Position numbers and translations under genes: made by a program. From contig CAWHAL010000001.1 in NCBI GenBank assembly GCA_963827315.1, forward strand, positions 62,001 through 126,000: a stretch of DNA of 64,000 nt, given 5' to 3'. The notes beneath the pieces are model-generated. The model worked only from the letters and a program-made list of their open reading frames with translations, searched no databases and was not told where the DNA came from. Shown one piece after another: positions 26,411 through 35,117 of the stretch. The stretch's first letter is position 1, and each line of letters starts with the position of its first letter. This DNA is from CAVXEF01 sp963827315. Its GTDB lineage: Bacteria; Planctomycetota; Phycisphaerae; Sedimentisphaerales; Anaerobacaceae.

Positions 26411-26644
26411 TCAGACAACGTGGACTTTTCGGCCCCGGAACCGCACGAGTCCATCCGCCGTGGCAAACAGTGTATAGTCCTTGCCCATTCCGACGTTTGA
26501 GCCCGGGAAAAACTTCGTACCGCACTGGCGAACGATTATTGAGCCGGCCGTAACCACCTGGCCGCCGAACAGCTTTACACCCCTATACTGGGCGTTGCTG
26601 TCTCTGCCGTTTCGCGTAGACCCTTGTCCCTTTTTATGTGCCAT
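26411..26644 (-). CDS. rpmA: Ribosomal protein bL27
   Basis: The 77-residue protein opens MAHKKGQGSTRNGRDSNAQY and continues RGVKLFGGQVVTAGSIIVRQ, both bL27 signatures; its N-terminal tail reaches the peptidyl-transferase centre. The usual partner rplU (bL21) is not upstream; instead an ankyrin-protein gene lies there. Length is slightly short (about 85 usual), with the end FRGRKVHVV. Confidence 0.96.
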   Translation of the reverse strand: MAHKKGQGSTRNGRDSNAQYRGVKLFGGQVVTAGSIIVRQCGTKFFPGSNVGMGKDYTLFATADGLVRFRGRKVHVV

Positions 26645-26767
26645 AGGTAATTACCTCTATCTTTCTTCTGTTATCAAAACGAGCCTTTTCCGACCAAAAT
26701 ATGAATTATACCAGCATACAGCTTCTTTGTCCAACAGATTTCTCGAAAAACACTTGCTTTTTCCACG

Positions 26768-27832
26768 CTATTTCTTTGCGCCAGCCTTTCTAAGCAGTTG
26801 CACGATGTCTGTGTGACCTGCTTTTTTTGCCATTTCTAAGGCCGTTCCACCCTCATCATTCTTGGCATTGACATCAGCGTTCTTTCCCAGCAGAAGCTTG
26901 ACGACCTCCGTATGACCTTTTTCCGCTGCCTTCATCAGGGCCGTTATGCCGTAAGTAGTGTCATTCGCGTCGACCTCAGCGCCCTTTTCCAGCAATGACT
27001 TGATGACCTCCGCATGACCCTCCTGCGACGCCATCCACAGAGCCGTTACACCGTTGTTGGCCCTGGCATTGACCTCAGCGCCCTTTTCCAAAAGTAGCTT
27101 GATGACCTCCGTCCGTCCCTTCGCCGCCGCTATCATCAAGGCCGTTGCGCCGTAAGCGGCTTCTTTCGTATTAACATCGGCGCCCTTTTCCAGAAGGAGT
27201 TTGACGACCTCCGTATGGCCGTTCTGCGCCGCCATCCACAGAGCGGTTACGCCGTTGATGGCTCTTTTCGCATTGACCTCCGCGCCCTTTTCCAGAAGGA
27301 GTTTGACGACTTCCGTGTGGCCGTTCTGTGCCGCCATTATCAGGGCCGTTCCACCGTCGTTGGCCTTGGCATTGGCATCAGCACCCTTTTCCAGCAGGAA
27401 CTTGACGACTTCCGTATTGCCTTCCTGTGCCGCCATTATCAGGGCCGCTACGCCTCTGATATTCCTGGCGTTTACCTCAGCACCCTTTGCCAGAAGGAGC
27501 TTGACGATTTCCGTATGGCCACCTTGTGCTGCCATCATCAGGGCCGTTACGCCGTAAGTAATGTCCTTCGCGTTTACCTCAGCGCCCTTTTCCAGAAGGA
27601 GCTTGACGATTTCCGTATAGCCACCCTGTGCCGCCACCATCAGGGCAGTCACGCCGTTAGCGGTGTTTTTGGCGTCGACATCAGCGCCGTCGGCCAGAGC
27701 GGCTTGCACATCTGCAAGGTTGCCATCTTGTGCGGCTTGAAGCAATCGAGTGTTCTTGTCTGATACACCCGCCCCAGCAGAGACCACAGGTATCAGAAAA
27801 ATACATGCTATAAAAAACAGGATTCGTTTCAT
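26768..27832 (-). CDS. Exported ankyrin-repeat protein
   Basis: The 354-residue product has a Sec signal (MKRILFFIACIFLIPVVSAG) and then about ten ankyrin repeats of 33-35 residues covering the whole mature protein (units like GGYTEIVKLLLEKGAEVNAK and NGHTEVVKLLLEKGAEVNAK). The DNA repeats are also similar, so the array has grown by tandem duplication. It would sit in the periplasm as a binding scaffold; the partner is unknown. It is divergent from nothing and lies upstream of rpmA on the same strand. Confidence 0.88.
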   Translation of the reverse strand: MKRILFFIACIFLIPVVSAGAGVSDKNTRLLQAAQDGNLADVQAALADGADVDAKNTANGVTALMVAAQGGYTEIVKLLLEKGAEVNAKDITYGVTALMMAAQGGHTEIVKLLLAKGAEVNARNIRGVAALIMAAQEGNTEVVKFLLEKGADANAKANDGGTALIMAAQNGHTEVVKLLLEKGAEVNAKRAINGVTALWMAAQNGHTEVVKLLLEKGADVNTKEAAYGATALMIAAAKGRTEVIKLLLEKGAEVNARANNGVTALWMASQEGHAEVIKSLLEKGAEVDANDTTYGITALMKAAEKGHTEVVKLLLGKNADVNAKNDEGGTALEMAKKAGHTDIVQLLRKAGAKK

Positions 27833-27880
27833 CGGATTCTCCCTTCACTTATTTTTCCCGTCCTTGCTGCGTTTTTCAAA

Positions 27881-27915
27881 TCATCAATAATCAATTATCA
27901 ATAATCAGTTGTCAA
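27881..27915. repeat. Heptad repeat overlapping the thioredoxin-like gene's stop
   Basis: Five units TCATCAA, TAATCAA, TTATCAA, TAATCAG, TTGTCAA (35 bases). It covers the stop codon of the gene at 27912. Confidence 0.8.
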
Positions 27916-28613
27916 CGTTCCGCTTCGAGAATGGCCTTGATTTCGCCCAATGGGAGCAGGCCTTCCGTCGCCAGCTTTATTTTGCCCTGCTTGTCGATAA
28001 AAAAGACGGAAGGGACCCCGGATATCTGGCTAAAAGGTGACGGCATTGCGCTCATACTGGTGGAAAAGACCGTATAGTTAATTTTGTTTCGTTTTACAAA
28101 GTTCTTGACCTTTTCGGGGGTTTCCCACGGGAATGTGCTCCTATAAGATATTGCCAGTATCGCCAGCTCTTCCTCGCTGATTAGGTTTCGTAAGGCGATT
28201 AAATGCGGCACTTCTGCTACGCAGGGGCCGCACCAGGTCGCCCAGAAGATAACCATAACGTCTTTGCCGCGGTAATCGCTTAATTTGTGTTCTCTGTCAT
28301 TGATATCGGTCAGCGTAAAATCCGGCGCCATCTTGCCGTACCACGAACTATAAACCGGCTCCCAGCTTCTCCTGGCCCTGATGACGTCTTCTAAAGTAAC
28401 TTTGGCACCGCCGGCAGGCTCAATATCTGTCTCGGCAGTTTTACGAGCGCTTTCAGTTAGCGATTTAACTGGCAGGGGTTCGTGGTGATGTACAATACCG
28501 GTATCCTCAACGGATTGACGGCCTTTTACCGCCGATATCACTGCCGCCGCAATCGCAATTACTGAAACGCAGATTGCCACCCAAACAATGATTCGTTCCT
28601 TTTGCGCCAGCAC
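27912..28613 (-). CDS. TlpA-like membrane-anchored thioredoxin protein
   Basis: The 233-residue product has an N-terminal hydrophobic anchor (IIVWVAICVSVIAIAAAVISA), a linker, and a redoxin domain with APDFTLTDINDREHKLSDYR, the CxxC site in WATWCGPCVAEVPHL, and the cis-Pro loop GVPSVFFIDKQGKI. It is likely a periplasmic thiol:disulfide reductase (ResA/TlpA class), for cytochrome c maturation or repair. It is upstream of the ankyrin gene on the same strand, 79 bases apart. Confidence 0.9.
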   Translation of the reverse strand: MLAQKERIIVWVAICVSVIAIAAAVISAVKGRQSVEDTGIVHHHEPLPVKSLTESARKTAETDIEPAGGAKVTLEDVIRARRSWEPVYSSWYGKMAPDFTLTDINDREHKLSDYRGKDVMVIFWATWCGPCVAEVPHLIALRNLISEEELAILAISYRSTFPWETPEKVKNFVKRNKINYTVFSTSMSAMPSPFSQISGVPSVFFIDKQGKIKLATEGLLPLGEIKAILEAER

Positions 28614-28703
28614 TTATGCTCTCCTGTAATCGCACTTCGACGATATTACTATACACCAATTCAACCCCTAAATAAAGACTAATTCACCAACTTTTCATAT
28701 ACG

Positions 28704-28820
28704 CAAAATTCGTTTGACAAGTCGAATTTTGGAATTAGCATAGGAGTTCTTACGTCAAGTGCAGACCCTGTATCTTTGACAGTAAGAGGTCTGATATAGA
28801 TAAATCCGCCTGAGGCGGAT
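28704..28820 (+). promoter_or_regulatory. Inverted repeat, promoter and hairpin upstream of the GT2 gene
   Basis: CAAAATTCG (28704-28712) and CGAATTTTG (28723-28731) form a perfect 9-bp inverted repeat. A promoter TTGACA (28776-28781), 17 bases, GATAAA (28799-28804) follows. It ends in the hairpin ATCCGCC-TGA-GGCGGAT (28804-28820), in the transcript leader just before the start codon. The inverted repeat could be an operator; the link is positional only. Confidence 0.5.
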
Positions 28821-28826
28821 AAATTT

Positions 28827-29587
28827 GTGACAAAAGATAACCAGCCAAAAAACAATATGGATTCAAATAAAAAGCCTGTTTCTATCAGCGTCTTTTTCCC
28901 CTGCTACAACGAGCAGGACAACATCGCGCGCACCGCCCAGCGGGCAATCGACGTCCTGCAAAAGCTCGACGCTGATTATGAAGTGATTATCGTCGATGAC
29001 GGCAGCTCGGACGCCACGGCCAAAATCGCCGACGAAATCGCCCGCGGAAACAGCCGGGTAAAGGTAGTGCATCATCCGACCAACCTCGGCTATGGTGCCG
29101 CCCTGCAGTCGGGCTTTAAGGCAGCCACCAAAGAGCTTGTGTTTTACACCGATGGCGACGGCCAGTTCGATATCAGCGAGCTGCCTTCACTGCTGCCTCT
29201 TATAAAACAATACGACATCGTAAGCTGTTATCGTTTGAACCGGCAGGACAATCTCATCCGCAAACTCAACGGCTGGGCCTGGACAAAACTGGTCGGCTTC
29301 TTATTCAATATGAAGGTCCGTGACATTGACTGCGCCTTCAAGCTGTATAAAAGAGAAATATTCGACAACATTCGAATGTCAAGCCGCGGCGCCTGATAAG
29401 CGCCGAAATTCTCGCACGCGCAATCCGCAAAGGCTATACTATCACCCAGAGACCGGTGCATCATTATCCCCGAACAGCCGGCGTACAAACCGGCGCCAAA
29501 CTACGCGTAATCCTCCGCGCATTCAGGGAATTATTCAAACTGGCCGACGAAATAAAACAAAGCGAAAAAACAAACAGTCAATCATAA
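28827..29587 (+). pseudogene. Frameshifted family 2 glycosyltransferase
   Basis: The first frame encodes 189 residues of a GT2 (SVFFPCYNEQDNIARTAQRA, VIIVDDGSSDATA, YTDGDGQFD, FKLYKREIFDNIRMSSRGA) and stops at 29394. One frame over, the family sequence continues without a gap (ISAEILARAIRKGYTITQRP, then HHYPRTAGVQTGAKLRVILR) to a stop at 29585-29587. A single missing base in GGCGCCTGATAAG explains it: GGC GCC CTG ATA would restore the frame. This is either a real mutation or a sequencing error. The enzyme would transfer sugar to a lipid carrier (DPM1-like). Confidence 0.85.
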
Positions 29588-29655
29588 CACGCAAAAACTC
29601 CAGTCCGAAACACTACGCTATTGCCTACCGTAGCACGGATTGGTATCATCACAAT

Positions 29656-31587
29656 ATGAGCAATGCCAATGTTAATCTGTTTGTTTACGGCTCGTTGCGG
29701 GAGCCCGGCATATTCAAGTCGGTCAGCGGCCTGGGCTTTACTATCGACAGGTCACGAACCAGCGAAAAAACCCTGCTGGCTGAGCCTGCCCTGCTGCCGC
29801 ACTATCGAAGAGTAACGCCCGACAACGTCTATTTCTACGCCGTGCCAAGTCCATCTTCGAGGATTGAAGGTTTTGTCATCTACGACGTTCCTCCCGCAGC
29901 AATGACCGAAATCGACGGATACGAAGGCAAACGCTACTACAAGGAAACTGTTCGCGTCAACACCGCAAACGGATTCGTCGAAGCCCAGGCGTACTTAGCC
30001 ACACGCGAGTCAATGAAAAAACGCTTCGGCGACAGGTTCCACGTCAACCTGATACACGAGCTGTGGCTGCGAAAACGGATTGAACAATTTATAAAAAAGC
30101 ACACCCGCCCCGGCGAAGAAACCGCCGATGCCGAGCTTGAACGCCGAGCGGAAAGAGAACTGCTGGCGACCACTGAACGCGATTTGGTCATAAGTCACTA
30201 CCGCAGTGACGCCGTCAGCGACTATTATCTTGAGCACGAGCTCGACCGTCCGAGGCCGAGCATAAAACACCTCCACGATGACCCGAACGCTAAGCCCTTT
30301 ATTAGAAACTACTTAGCACTGGTCATAAAACAGGTCCTGCTCAATCAGTTAGACGACAAGATTCAGTCTCAATACCGTTTTGAGCTTGAGCACATGCGTA
30401 CTTCCGAAAGATACTTCAAACGCTCAGTCAGCCTTCTTATCGCCCTGCAGATGATAAACTCTGCCGGTGCCATCGAAATGATTATCGATAGGGCAATTAA
30501 GGCGATGCCGTATCCAAAATATGACCTTATTGACTACGTCAAATATGCTGTCCACGCTGCCGACAGCATATTTGATTTGCGAGTGGCTCACTCACATCTT
30601 GAGCACATTCGTGCCGATTTCCACCCCGGCCTTATACCACTTGGGGCCGAGATTGAACTGAGCAATCTGGGCGCTGCTGCCGTCGAGCCGCAGATGAGCA
30701 CTCAGAAAAAACCTGACCCCATATACGATGGCTTCAGATATTTCCACGATTTTTGTCTGGATGTCCTGTCCTGGAAACTCGGCGGATATATTGATGACCA
30801 CTCCGGCTCAGCCGAACGCACCCGCCGGCTGGGGTTTCTCGAGCTGGCGCCGGGCAGACTAAACATCACCAGCGAACTTTCTCGACCCGCCACCGCCGAC
30901 CCCTGGCTTCTCAATCAGCTAATACACGAAATCACTAACTTTTACGAGGTAGCACCACACAGTCTGCACCTTTCTTTCCAACTCCGCAAAGACCAAATCG
31001 GCCGCCAAAAAACCCTGCCGTTGGGTTTCGTTAAGTGTCTGCTTGCACTCGGCGGCGGCCCACAAAAGAAAAAAACCGGCAAAATATGGATTTCAAGAAT
31101 GGGCTACGATGAAATAACACAACACACCTACGGCGAAGAGCTTGTCTTCGCCAGAACCAGTAAACGCAGATGGTACCTCGGCGAGGACGAAGTCGCCGAC
31201 AAACCCCCTGCTCAGGCCACCACATACACCCAGCAGTATAAATTTATTCGTCTGGATAACGAGGCCAACTATGAGCCTTTAATCCTCTGCCTTAAAGGCC
31301 TGCAGCTTGCATACAACCCGGGTGATTACTTAAGCGCCGAGCAGCTAAAGAAAAGTAAAAGACTACAGAAAGAATACGAAGAGCTGAAAAAATGGGCACT
31401 CGAACCTACGAAAATCAGCCAGCAAACAATAAATAGCCTCATTGAAACCATCCGGACCGGCTTGATGAACGAAAGACACCACAAACCCGCACACAAACTG
31501 CACTATATCGACTGGGCAATCAGCGCCATCGACGCACAACTGCATATGTTCAACAAACAGCTCGAAGAATCACTCAGCGCCTCTTAA
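29656..31587 (+). CDS. Gamma-glutamylcyclotransferase-like domain fused to a ligase-like domain
   Basis: About 643 residues from the ATG at 29656; the open frame upstream is only read-through of the GT2 tail. Residues 4-120 are an AIG2/GGCT-like barrel (NVNLFVYGSLREPGI, IDGYEGKRYYKETV). Residues 320-480 show GAEIELSNLG, RLGFLELAPGRLN, SELSRPATADPWLL and HSLHLSFQL, the spaced acidic and His residues of GCS2/amidoligase-type carboxylate-amine ligases. That assignment is inference. The combination suggests making and trimming of gamma-glutamyl-type amide bonds. It overlaps the Nudix gene end by 14 bases. Confidence 0.6.
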   Translation: MSNANVNLFVYGSLREPGIFKSVSGLGFTIDRSRTSEKTLLAEPALLPHYRRVTPDNVYFYAVPSPSSRIEGFVIYDVPPAAMTEIDGYEGKRYYKETVRVNTANGFVEAQAYLATRESMKKRFGDRFHVNLIHELWLRKRIEQFIKKHTRPGEETADAELERRAERELLATTERDLVISHYRSDAVSDYYLEHELDRPRPSIKHLHDDPNAKPFIRNYLALVIKQVLLNQLDDKIQSQYRFELEHMRTSERYFKRSVSLLIALQMINSAGAIEMIIDRAIKAMPYPKYDLIDYVKYAVHAADSIFDLRVAHSHLEHIRADFHPGLIPLGAEIELSNLGAAAVEPQMSTQKKPDPIYDGFRYFHDFCLDVLSWKLGGYIDDHSGSAERTRRLGFLELAPGRLNITSELSRPATADPWLLNQLIHEITNFYEVAPHSLHLSFQLRKDQIGRQKTLPLGFVKCLLALGGGPQKKKTGKIWISRMGYDEITQHTYGEELVFARTSKRRWYLGEDEVADKPPAQATTYTQQYKFIRLDNEANYEPLILCLKGLQLAYNPGDYLSAEQLKKSKRLQKEYEELKKWALEPTKISQQTINSLIETIRTGLMNERHHKPAHKLHYIDWAISAIDAQLHMFNKQLEESLSAS

Positions 31588-32119
31588 CACTCCGGCACGA
31601 TACGTTCACTCGATATATCCTTTTTCTCTTTAGCTTGCGAATAGCCAGCCGTGTCACCTCATCATGGTCGAACGCCAGATTTTTCGGCAGGTTTTCTATG
31701 TCGAACCATTTTGCCTCCGCCGCATCGTCACCGGCCTTTAACTTATTCTGCCCCTTTGTTATAATTCCCATAAATACCACGGTAATCACTCTTCCCCTCG
31801 GGTCTCGGCCAACTTTGCCGGCGGTATAAATTTGTTCCAGCCGAACCCCCGCGAGGCCCGTCTCCTCCTCTAATTCTCTGGCCGCAGCGTCGTCAAGTTC
31901 CTCATCAACATCAACAAATCCGCCGGGCAAGGCCCATTTGCCTTTGAACGGCTCCCTTTTGCGATTGATAAGCAGCAGTTTGGCTTTGCCTGCCCTCGGC
32001 TTCGCCGACCCTCGGCCTCGCCGAGAGGCGGGGAGGCGAGCAAAAAACCCAAACACGGTATCGTCAGCCGCTACCATCGGCCGGGGCCAGTCGTAAACAT
32101 ATTTGCCTTTTTTCGCCAT
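31574..32119 (-). CDS. Nudix hydrolase
   Basis: About 181 residues from the ATG at 32119 (MAKKGKYVYDWPRPMVAADD); the frame extends upstream to 32185 but without better support. The Nudix box is complete: GGFVDVDEELDDAAARELEE followed by ETGL (G-x5-E-x7-REUxEExGU). It would hydrolyse a nucleoside-diphosphate-linked compound, such as an ADP-ribose or oxidised nucleotide. Residues 30-45 (SRRGRGSAKPRAGKA) derive from a GC-rich palindromic insert in the DNA. Confidence 0.9.
   Translation of the reverse strand: MAKKGKYVYDWPRPMVAADDTVFGFFARLPASRRGRGSAKPRAGKAKLLLINRKREPFKGKWALPGGFVDVDEELDDAAARELEEETGLAGVRLEQIYTAGKVGRDPRGRVITVVFMGIITKGQNKLKAGDDAAEAKWFDIENLPKNLAFDHDEVTRLAIRKLKRKRIYRVNVSCRSVKRR
32011..32025. 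repeat. GC-rich hairpin inside the Nudix gene
   Basis: CTCGGC-CTC-GCCGAG, in a GC-rich insert at about 31990-32042. It codes for an Arg/Gly/Ala-rich loop at residues 30-45 not expected in the family. Confidence 0.5.
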
Positions 32120-32185
32120 AGCAGCCTTATCCTCGTTATCTTTTGCCAACCACTCTAATTTAACAACTCGACAGTAAACAATCAA

Positions 32186-34180
32186 TTGCTTAAAACCTCC
32201 TTATTGCTTAGAATAATTGGCTTTATGGCCTGTTCACAGAAAAACTCGGGAAACAAAATCCAAATCGCTTCGCTCAGGCTCGGCAACGGGTGGAGCGGCA
32301 CGGTAGTTTTATCAGACTTGTCCGACGAAGCCCACAGGGCGAAGGCGGATACATCAGGCAGAAAGTTTTCGAAGACCGACTGGATTGAGTGTCTGTCAAA
32401 ACCATATCTATTGTTCGAAAATGTCGACGAAACCATAAAAGTAGAAGGCAGAAATCGCGTCGCAGTGAAAACCCTTACAATCGCAGATACTCGGCTAAAA
32501 GTAGTAATCAAACGGCATTGGCCTGAAAATAGTCTTCGCCAATTTTTCCGGTCGCTCCGGCCCGGCAAAGCACTGCGAAACTTCAAAACCGCTCTCAAAT
32601 TGCAGTGCCTCGGGATTCCGGTTGCGGCTCCACTGGCGGCCCTGCAGAAAAAGAAAGGCCTGCTCACCCGCCAGAGCATTTATGTAACCTGCTGCCTCGA
32701 AGAAAGCTACGACCTCCACACCTTCTGCCGACAGCATCTCTCAAAACCCGTCCCCGCGTCTTCTTGTCGAAGACAAGTGCGGGGGTTAGCACTAAGGAAG
32801 CATCTCTCTCATCAGCTCGCATCCATATTGGCGACACTTCACAAAAACAACCTGTGGCACAGAGACCCAAAAGCAACCAACTTTCTCGTTATGCCGCAAG
32901 ACAAGGATAAACATAAAGTCCTGCTCATCGATATGGACGGAATAAAGCCGTATCGACTGCGCCGCAAAAGCTGTCAGTTCCGCTCATTGTGGCAGCTCGG
33001 CGCTTCACTTATGTCCGTACCTGCGGTCAATCGAACAGATTACCTTCGAACCTTTACAACCTATTGCAATCTCATCGGCCTCGACGTCTCTCAGCGTAAG
33101 CAAATCTTTCGTGAACTATCAGATATGGCTAAAGCCAAACATCTGCGCTCCACTGCGAAAAACATCCTGATAATCAAGCCCAGTTCACTCGGCGACATAG
33201 TTTTAACGCTGCCGGCTCTTTCAGCCCTGCGCAGAAGCTTTCCGGACGCGAAAATCAGCTGGCTCATCCGTCCCGAGTTTGCGCCGCTTCTCGATAATCA
33301 TCCGCATTTAAATAATATCATCCATTTCGACCGAAAGTTCCTCGGCAAAGCCTGGTACAATCCCCGCGCGTTCGCCGCGCTGCTATCGCTTATCCACAAA
33401 CTTCGCCAAAACAAATTCGATATCGTAATAGACCTGCAGGGGCTTTTCAGAACCGCCGTTCTGGCCTGGCTCTCAGGCTGCAAAAAACGCTTCGGTATGG
33501 CAACTGCCAGAGAATTCGCTCACATCTTTTACACCCATAAACTGGCGCAGGACCAGTCCTGCATCCATCTTGTGGACTACTACCTAAAGATAGCACAGGC
33601 TGCCGGCGCCTCGGACCTTTCGGTGGAATTTGTATTGAATACAGACCGCGCCGCTACAGATTCAGTCCGGAAATTACTAACGGAGAGGAAAGTCAAGCCC
33701 GACAATTATGCTGTTATTGTACCTGGCTCTGCGCATAGTGATAAGTGTTGGCCAGTCGAACGATTCGCCGCTCTGGCTGAAAAAATCTCATCACGGTTCG
33801 GCTTTTCAATTGTCGCTACAGGAACCAAAGCAGAGAAAAGCGTGATTGAAACCCTGCAGAGAAAAACCAGCGTCCGCCTGACAAATCTTGCCGGCCTGAC
33901 TAACCTTCGTGAGCTGACTGCCCTTATAAAATCCGCCCGATTAGTGGTGAGCAACGATACCGGCCCGGGTCATATTGCCGCAGCTTTGGGCGTGCCGGTT
34001 GTTTTGATATTCGGCCGGTCCAATCCAGCGAGGGTGGCCCCTTACGGAAGGCCTAATTGCGTCGCTGCGGTCGAACCTGACGGCAGAGGTTTCAACACCG
34101 ACAGCAAAAACCCAAAACATAATATTAAAGCTGTAACGGTTGATGAAGTTTATCAAAAGGTATGTGAGCAGCTTAGGTAA
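32186..34180 (+). CDS. WaaP-like kinase fused to a GT9 heptosyltransferase
   Basis: The 664-residue product has two enzymes. Residues 90-290 are a lipopolysaccharide-core kinase fold (KVVIKRHWPE lysine, catalytic loop HRDPKATNFLV near residue 225, metal motif IDMDGI). Residues 326-664 are a GT9 heptosyltransferase (NILIIKPSSLGDIVLTLPAL, VSNDTGPGHIAAALGVPVVL). Together they would add and phosphorylate heptose in LPS core. The start is uncertain: TTG at 32186 or ATG at 32225. Residues about 189-200 (PASSCRRQVRG) come from a palindromic element also present in glnS. It is divergent from the Nudix gene. Confidence 0.85.
   Translation: MLKTSLLLRIIGFMACSQKNSGNKIQIASLRLGNGWSGTVVLSDLSDEAHRAKADTSGRKFSKTDWIECLSKPYLLFENVDETIKVEGRNRVAVKTLTIADTRLKVVIKRHWPENSLRQFFRSLRPGKALRNFKTALKLQCLGIPVAAPLAALQKKKGLLTRQSIYVTCCLEESYDLHTFCRQHLSKPVPASSCRRQVRGLALRKHLSHQLASILATLHKNNLWHRDPKATNFLVMPQDKDKHKVLLIDMDGIKPYRLRRKSCQFRSLWQLGASLMSVPAVNRTDYLRTFTTYCNLIGLDVSQRKQIFRELSDMAKAKHLRSTAKNILIIKPSSLGDIVLTLPALSALRRSFPDAKISWLIRPEFAPLLDNHPHLNNIIHFDRKFLGKAWYNPRAFAALLSLIHKLRQNKFDIVIDLQGLFRTAVLAWLSGCKKRFGMATAREFAHIFYTHKLAQDQSCIHLVDYYLKIAQAAGASDLSVEFVLNTDRAATDSVRKLLTERKVKPDNYAVIVPGSAHSDKCWPVERFAALAEKISSRFGFSIVATGTKAEKSVIETLQRKTSVRLTNLAGLTNLRELTALIKSARLVVSNDTGPGHIAAALGVPVVLIFGRSNPARVAPYGRPNCVAAVEPDGRGFNTDSKNPKHNIKAVTVDEVYQKVCEQLR
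32752..32785. repeat. Intragenic palindromic element, copy 2
   Basis: CCCCGCGTCTTCTTGTC and the mirror part ending GCGGGGG match 4475-4509 on the opposite strand apart from about one base. It is read in frame inside the kinase domain, before the HRDPK loop. Confidence 0.8.
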
Positions 34181-34209
34181 TCTTTAGTTTTTAATTTTGC
34201 AGATTTTTA

Positions 34210-35034
34210 ATGGCAGCAGATCCTAAAAAATATTTGGGCATAAAATATTTTGACCAGTTAGTTGGTGGCCATCGAGAATGGCTTATGGGTTTTGATAGAG
34301 TTCATTTGAATGTTTGGGACAATCTTTTCACAAAAGATAATTCGGAAGCAGCTCTCTGCGAAGCAGGCACAAGACAGCTATTACAGGAGTTAGATGTTAA
34401 TGTCGAGCCTTATTCCTTGGGAGGTAATGATCCGAATCCTGACTTTAAGTGCCAGAAAGGCGGCAAATTGTTTTATGTTGATGCAACTTGTGTAATGAAG
34501 GATACGGCTACAAGGAAATCAAAGCTTGATGATGTACCACAAAATCAAAAGGGGACTTTTTATTCACTCTTAACTGAAGCTTATTTTCGTAAAGCAGGCA
34601 AGAAGTTATCTCAATTTGAAAAATTGAATGCTCCGTGTGTGATTGCTATTGGAACGTTTCATTTTCAAGCGGGAGTACTCTGCTTCGATAAGAAATCAGC
34701 AGAGCAAATACTCACAGGCAAATCTGGTATTAGTAGCCAAATCAACACACGGACAGGCAGGGCCGTTGGGGAACCTTATCAATCGACTTCTTTAGAGTCG
34801 GCTCCTTTTCTCAAATTACGCAAGATTATTTGTGATGAACCGCTAGTCCAACCTGCTTGGCAAGCAATTTCCGCTGTTCTCCTCTGTCCTTTTAATGCAC
34901 GCCCGGTTAAGTGCCTAGGGATTCTACATCCCAAGCCGAATTATGAATTTGACAAAAACTTGTTGTCTGGTATCGAATTCTGTCGCCTCAAAGAAGGATG
35001 GGAAAGAGGGATTCTTACAACTGAATGGATTTAA
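34210..35034 (+). CDS. Unrecognised protein with a possible degenerate PD-(D/E)XK core
   Basis: The 274-residue product is AT-rich compared with neighbours. Between residues 72 and 95 it reads NPDFKCQKGGKLFYVDATCV, close to the PDF...(E/D)xK strand pair of restriction-type nucleases but with DAT in place of ExK. An upstream helix holds EAALCEAGTRQLLQEL. The rest gives no known family. Composition and its place beside another odd gene suggest recent transfer, perhaps a defence-related nuclease. This is a weak inference. Confidence 0.5.
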   Translation: MAADPKKYLGIKYFDQLVGGHREWLMGFDRVHLNVWDNLFTKDNSEAALCEAGTRQLLQELDVNVEPYSLGGNDPNPDFKCQKGGKLFYVDATCVMKDTATRKSKLDDVPQNQKGTFYSLLTEAYFRKAGKKLSQFEKLNAPCVIAIGTFHFQAGVLCFDKKSAEQILTGKSGISSQINTRTGRAVGEPYQSTSLESAPFLKLRKIICDEPLVQPAWQAISAVLLCPFNARPVKCLGILHPKPNYEFDKNLLSGIEFCRLKEGWERGILTTEWI

Positions 35035-35117
35035 CTGCTACACTCAAGTGCGTCCTCCAGTTCGGCTCCTGTTCAACGGCTCTCCGCCTTCGGCAGTGTT
35101 AGTTACCATAACAACAC

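Noticed and set aside
29320..29655. N-terminal extension of the cyclotransferase-ligase gene
   Set aside because: The extra 112 codons run out of frame over the GT2 gene, whose conserved sequence is in another frame; the cyclotransferase domain begins at the ATG at 29656.
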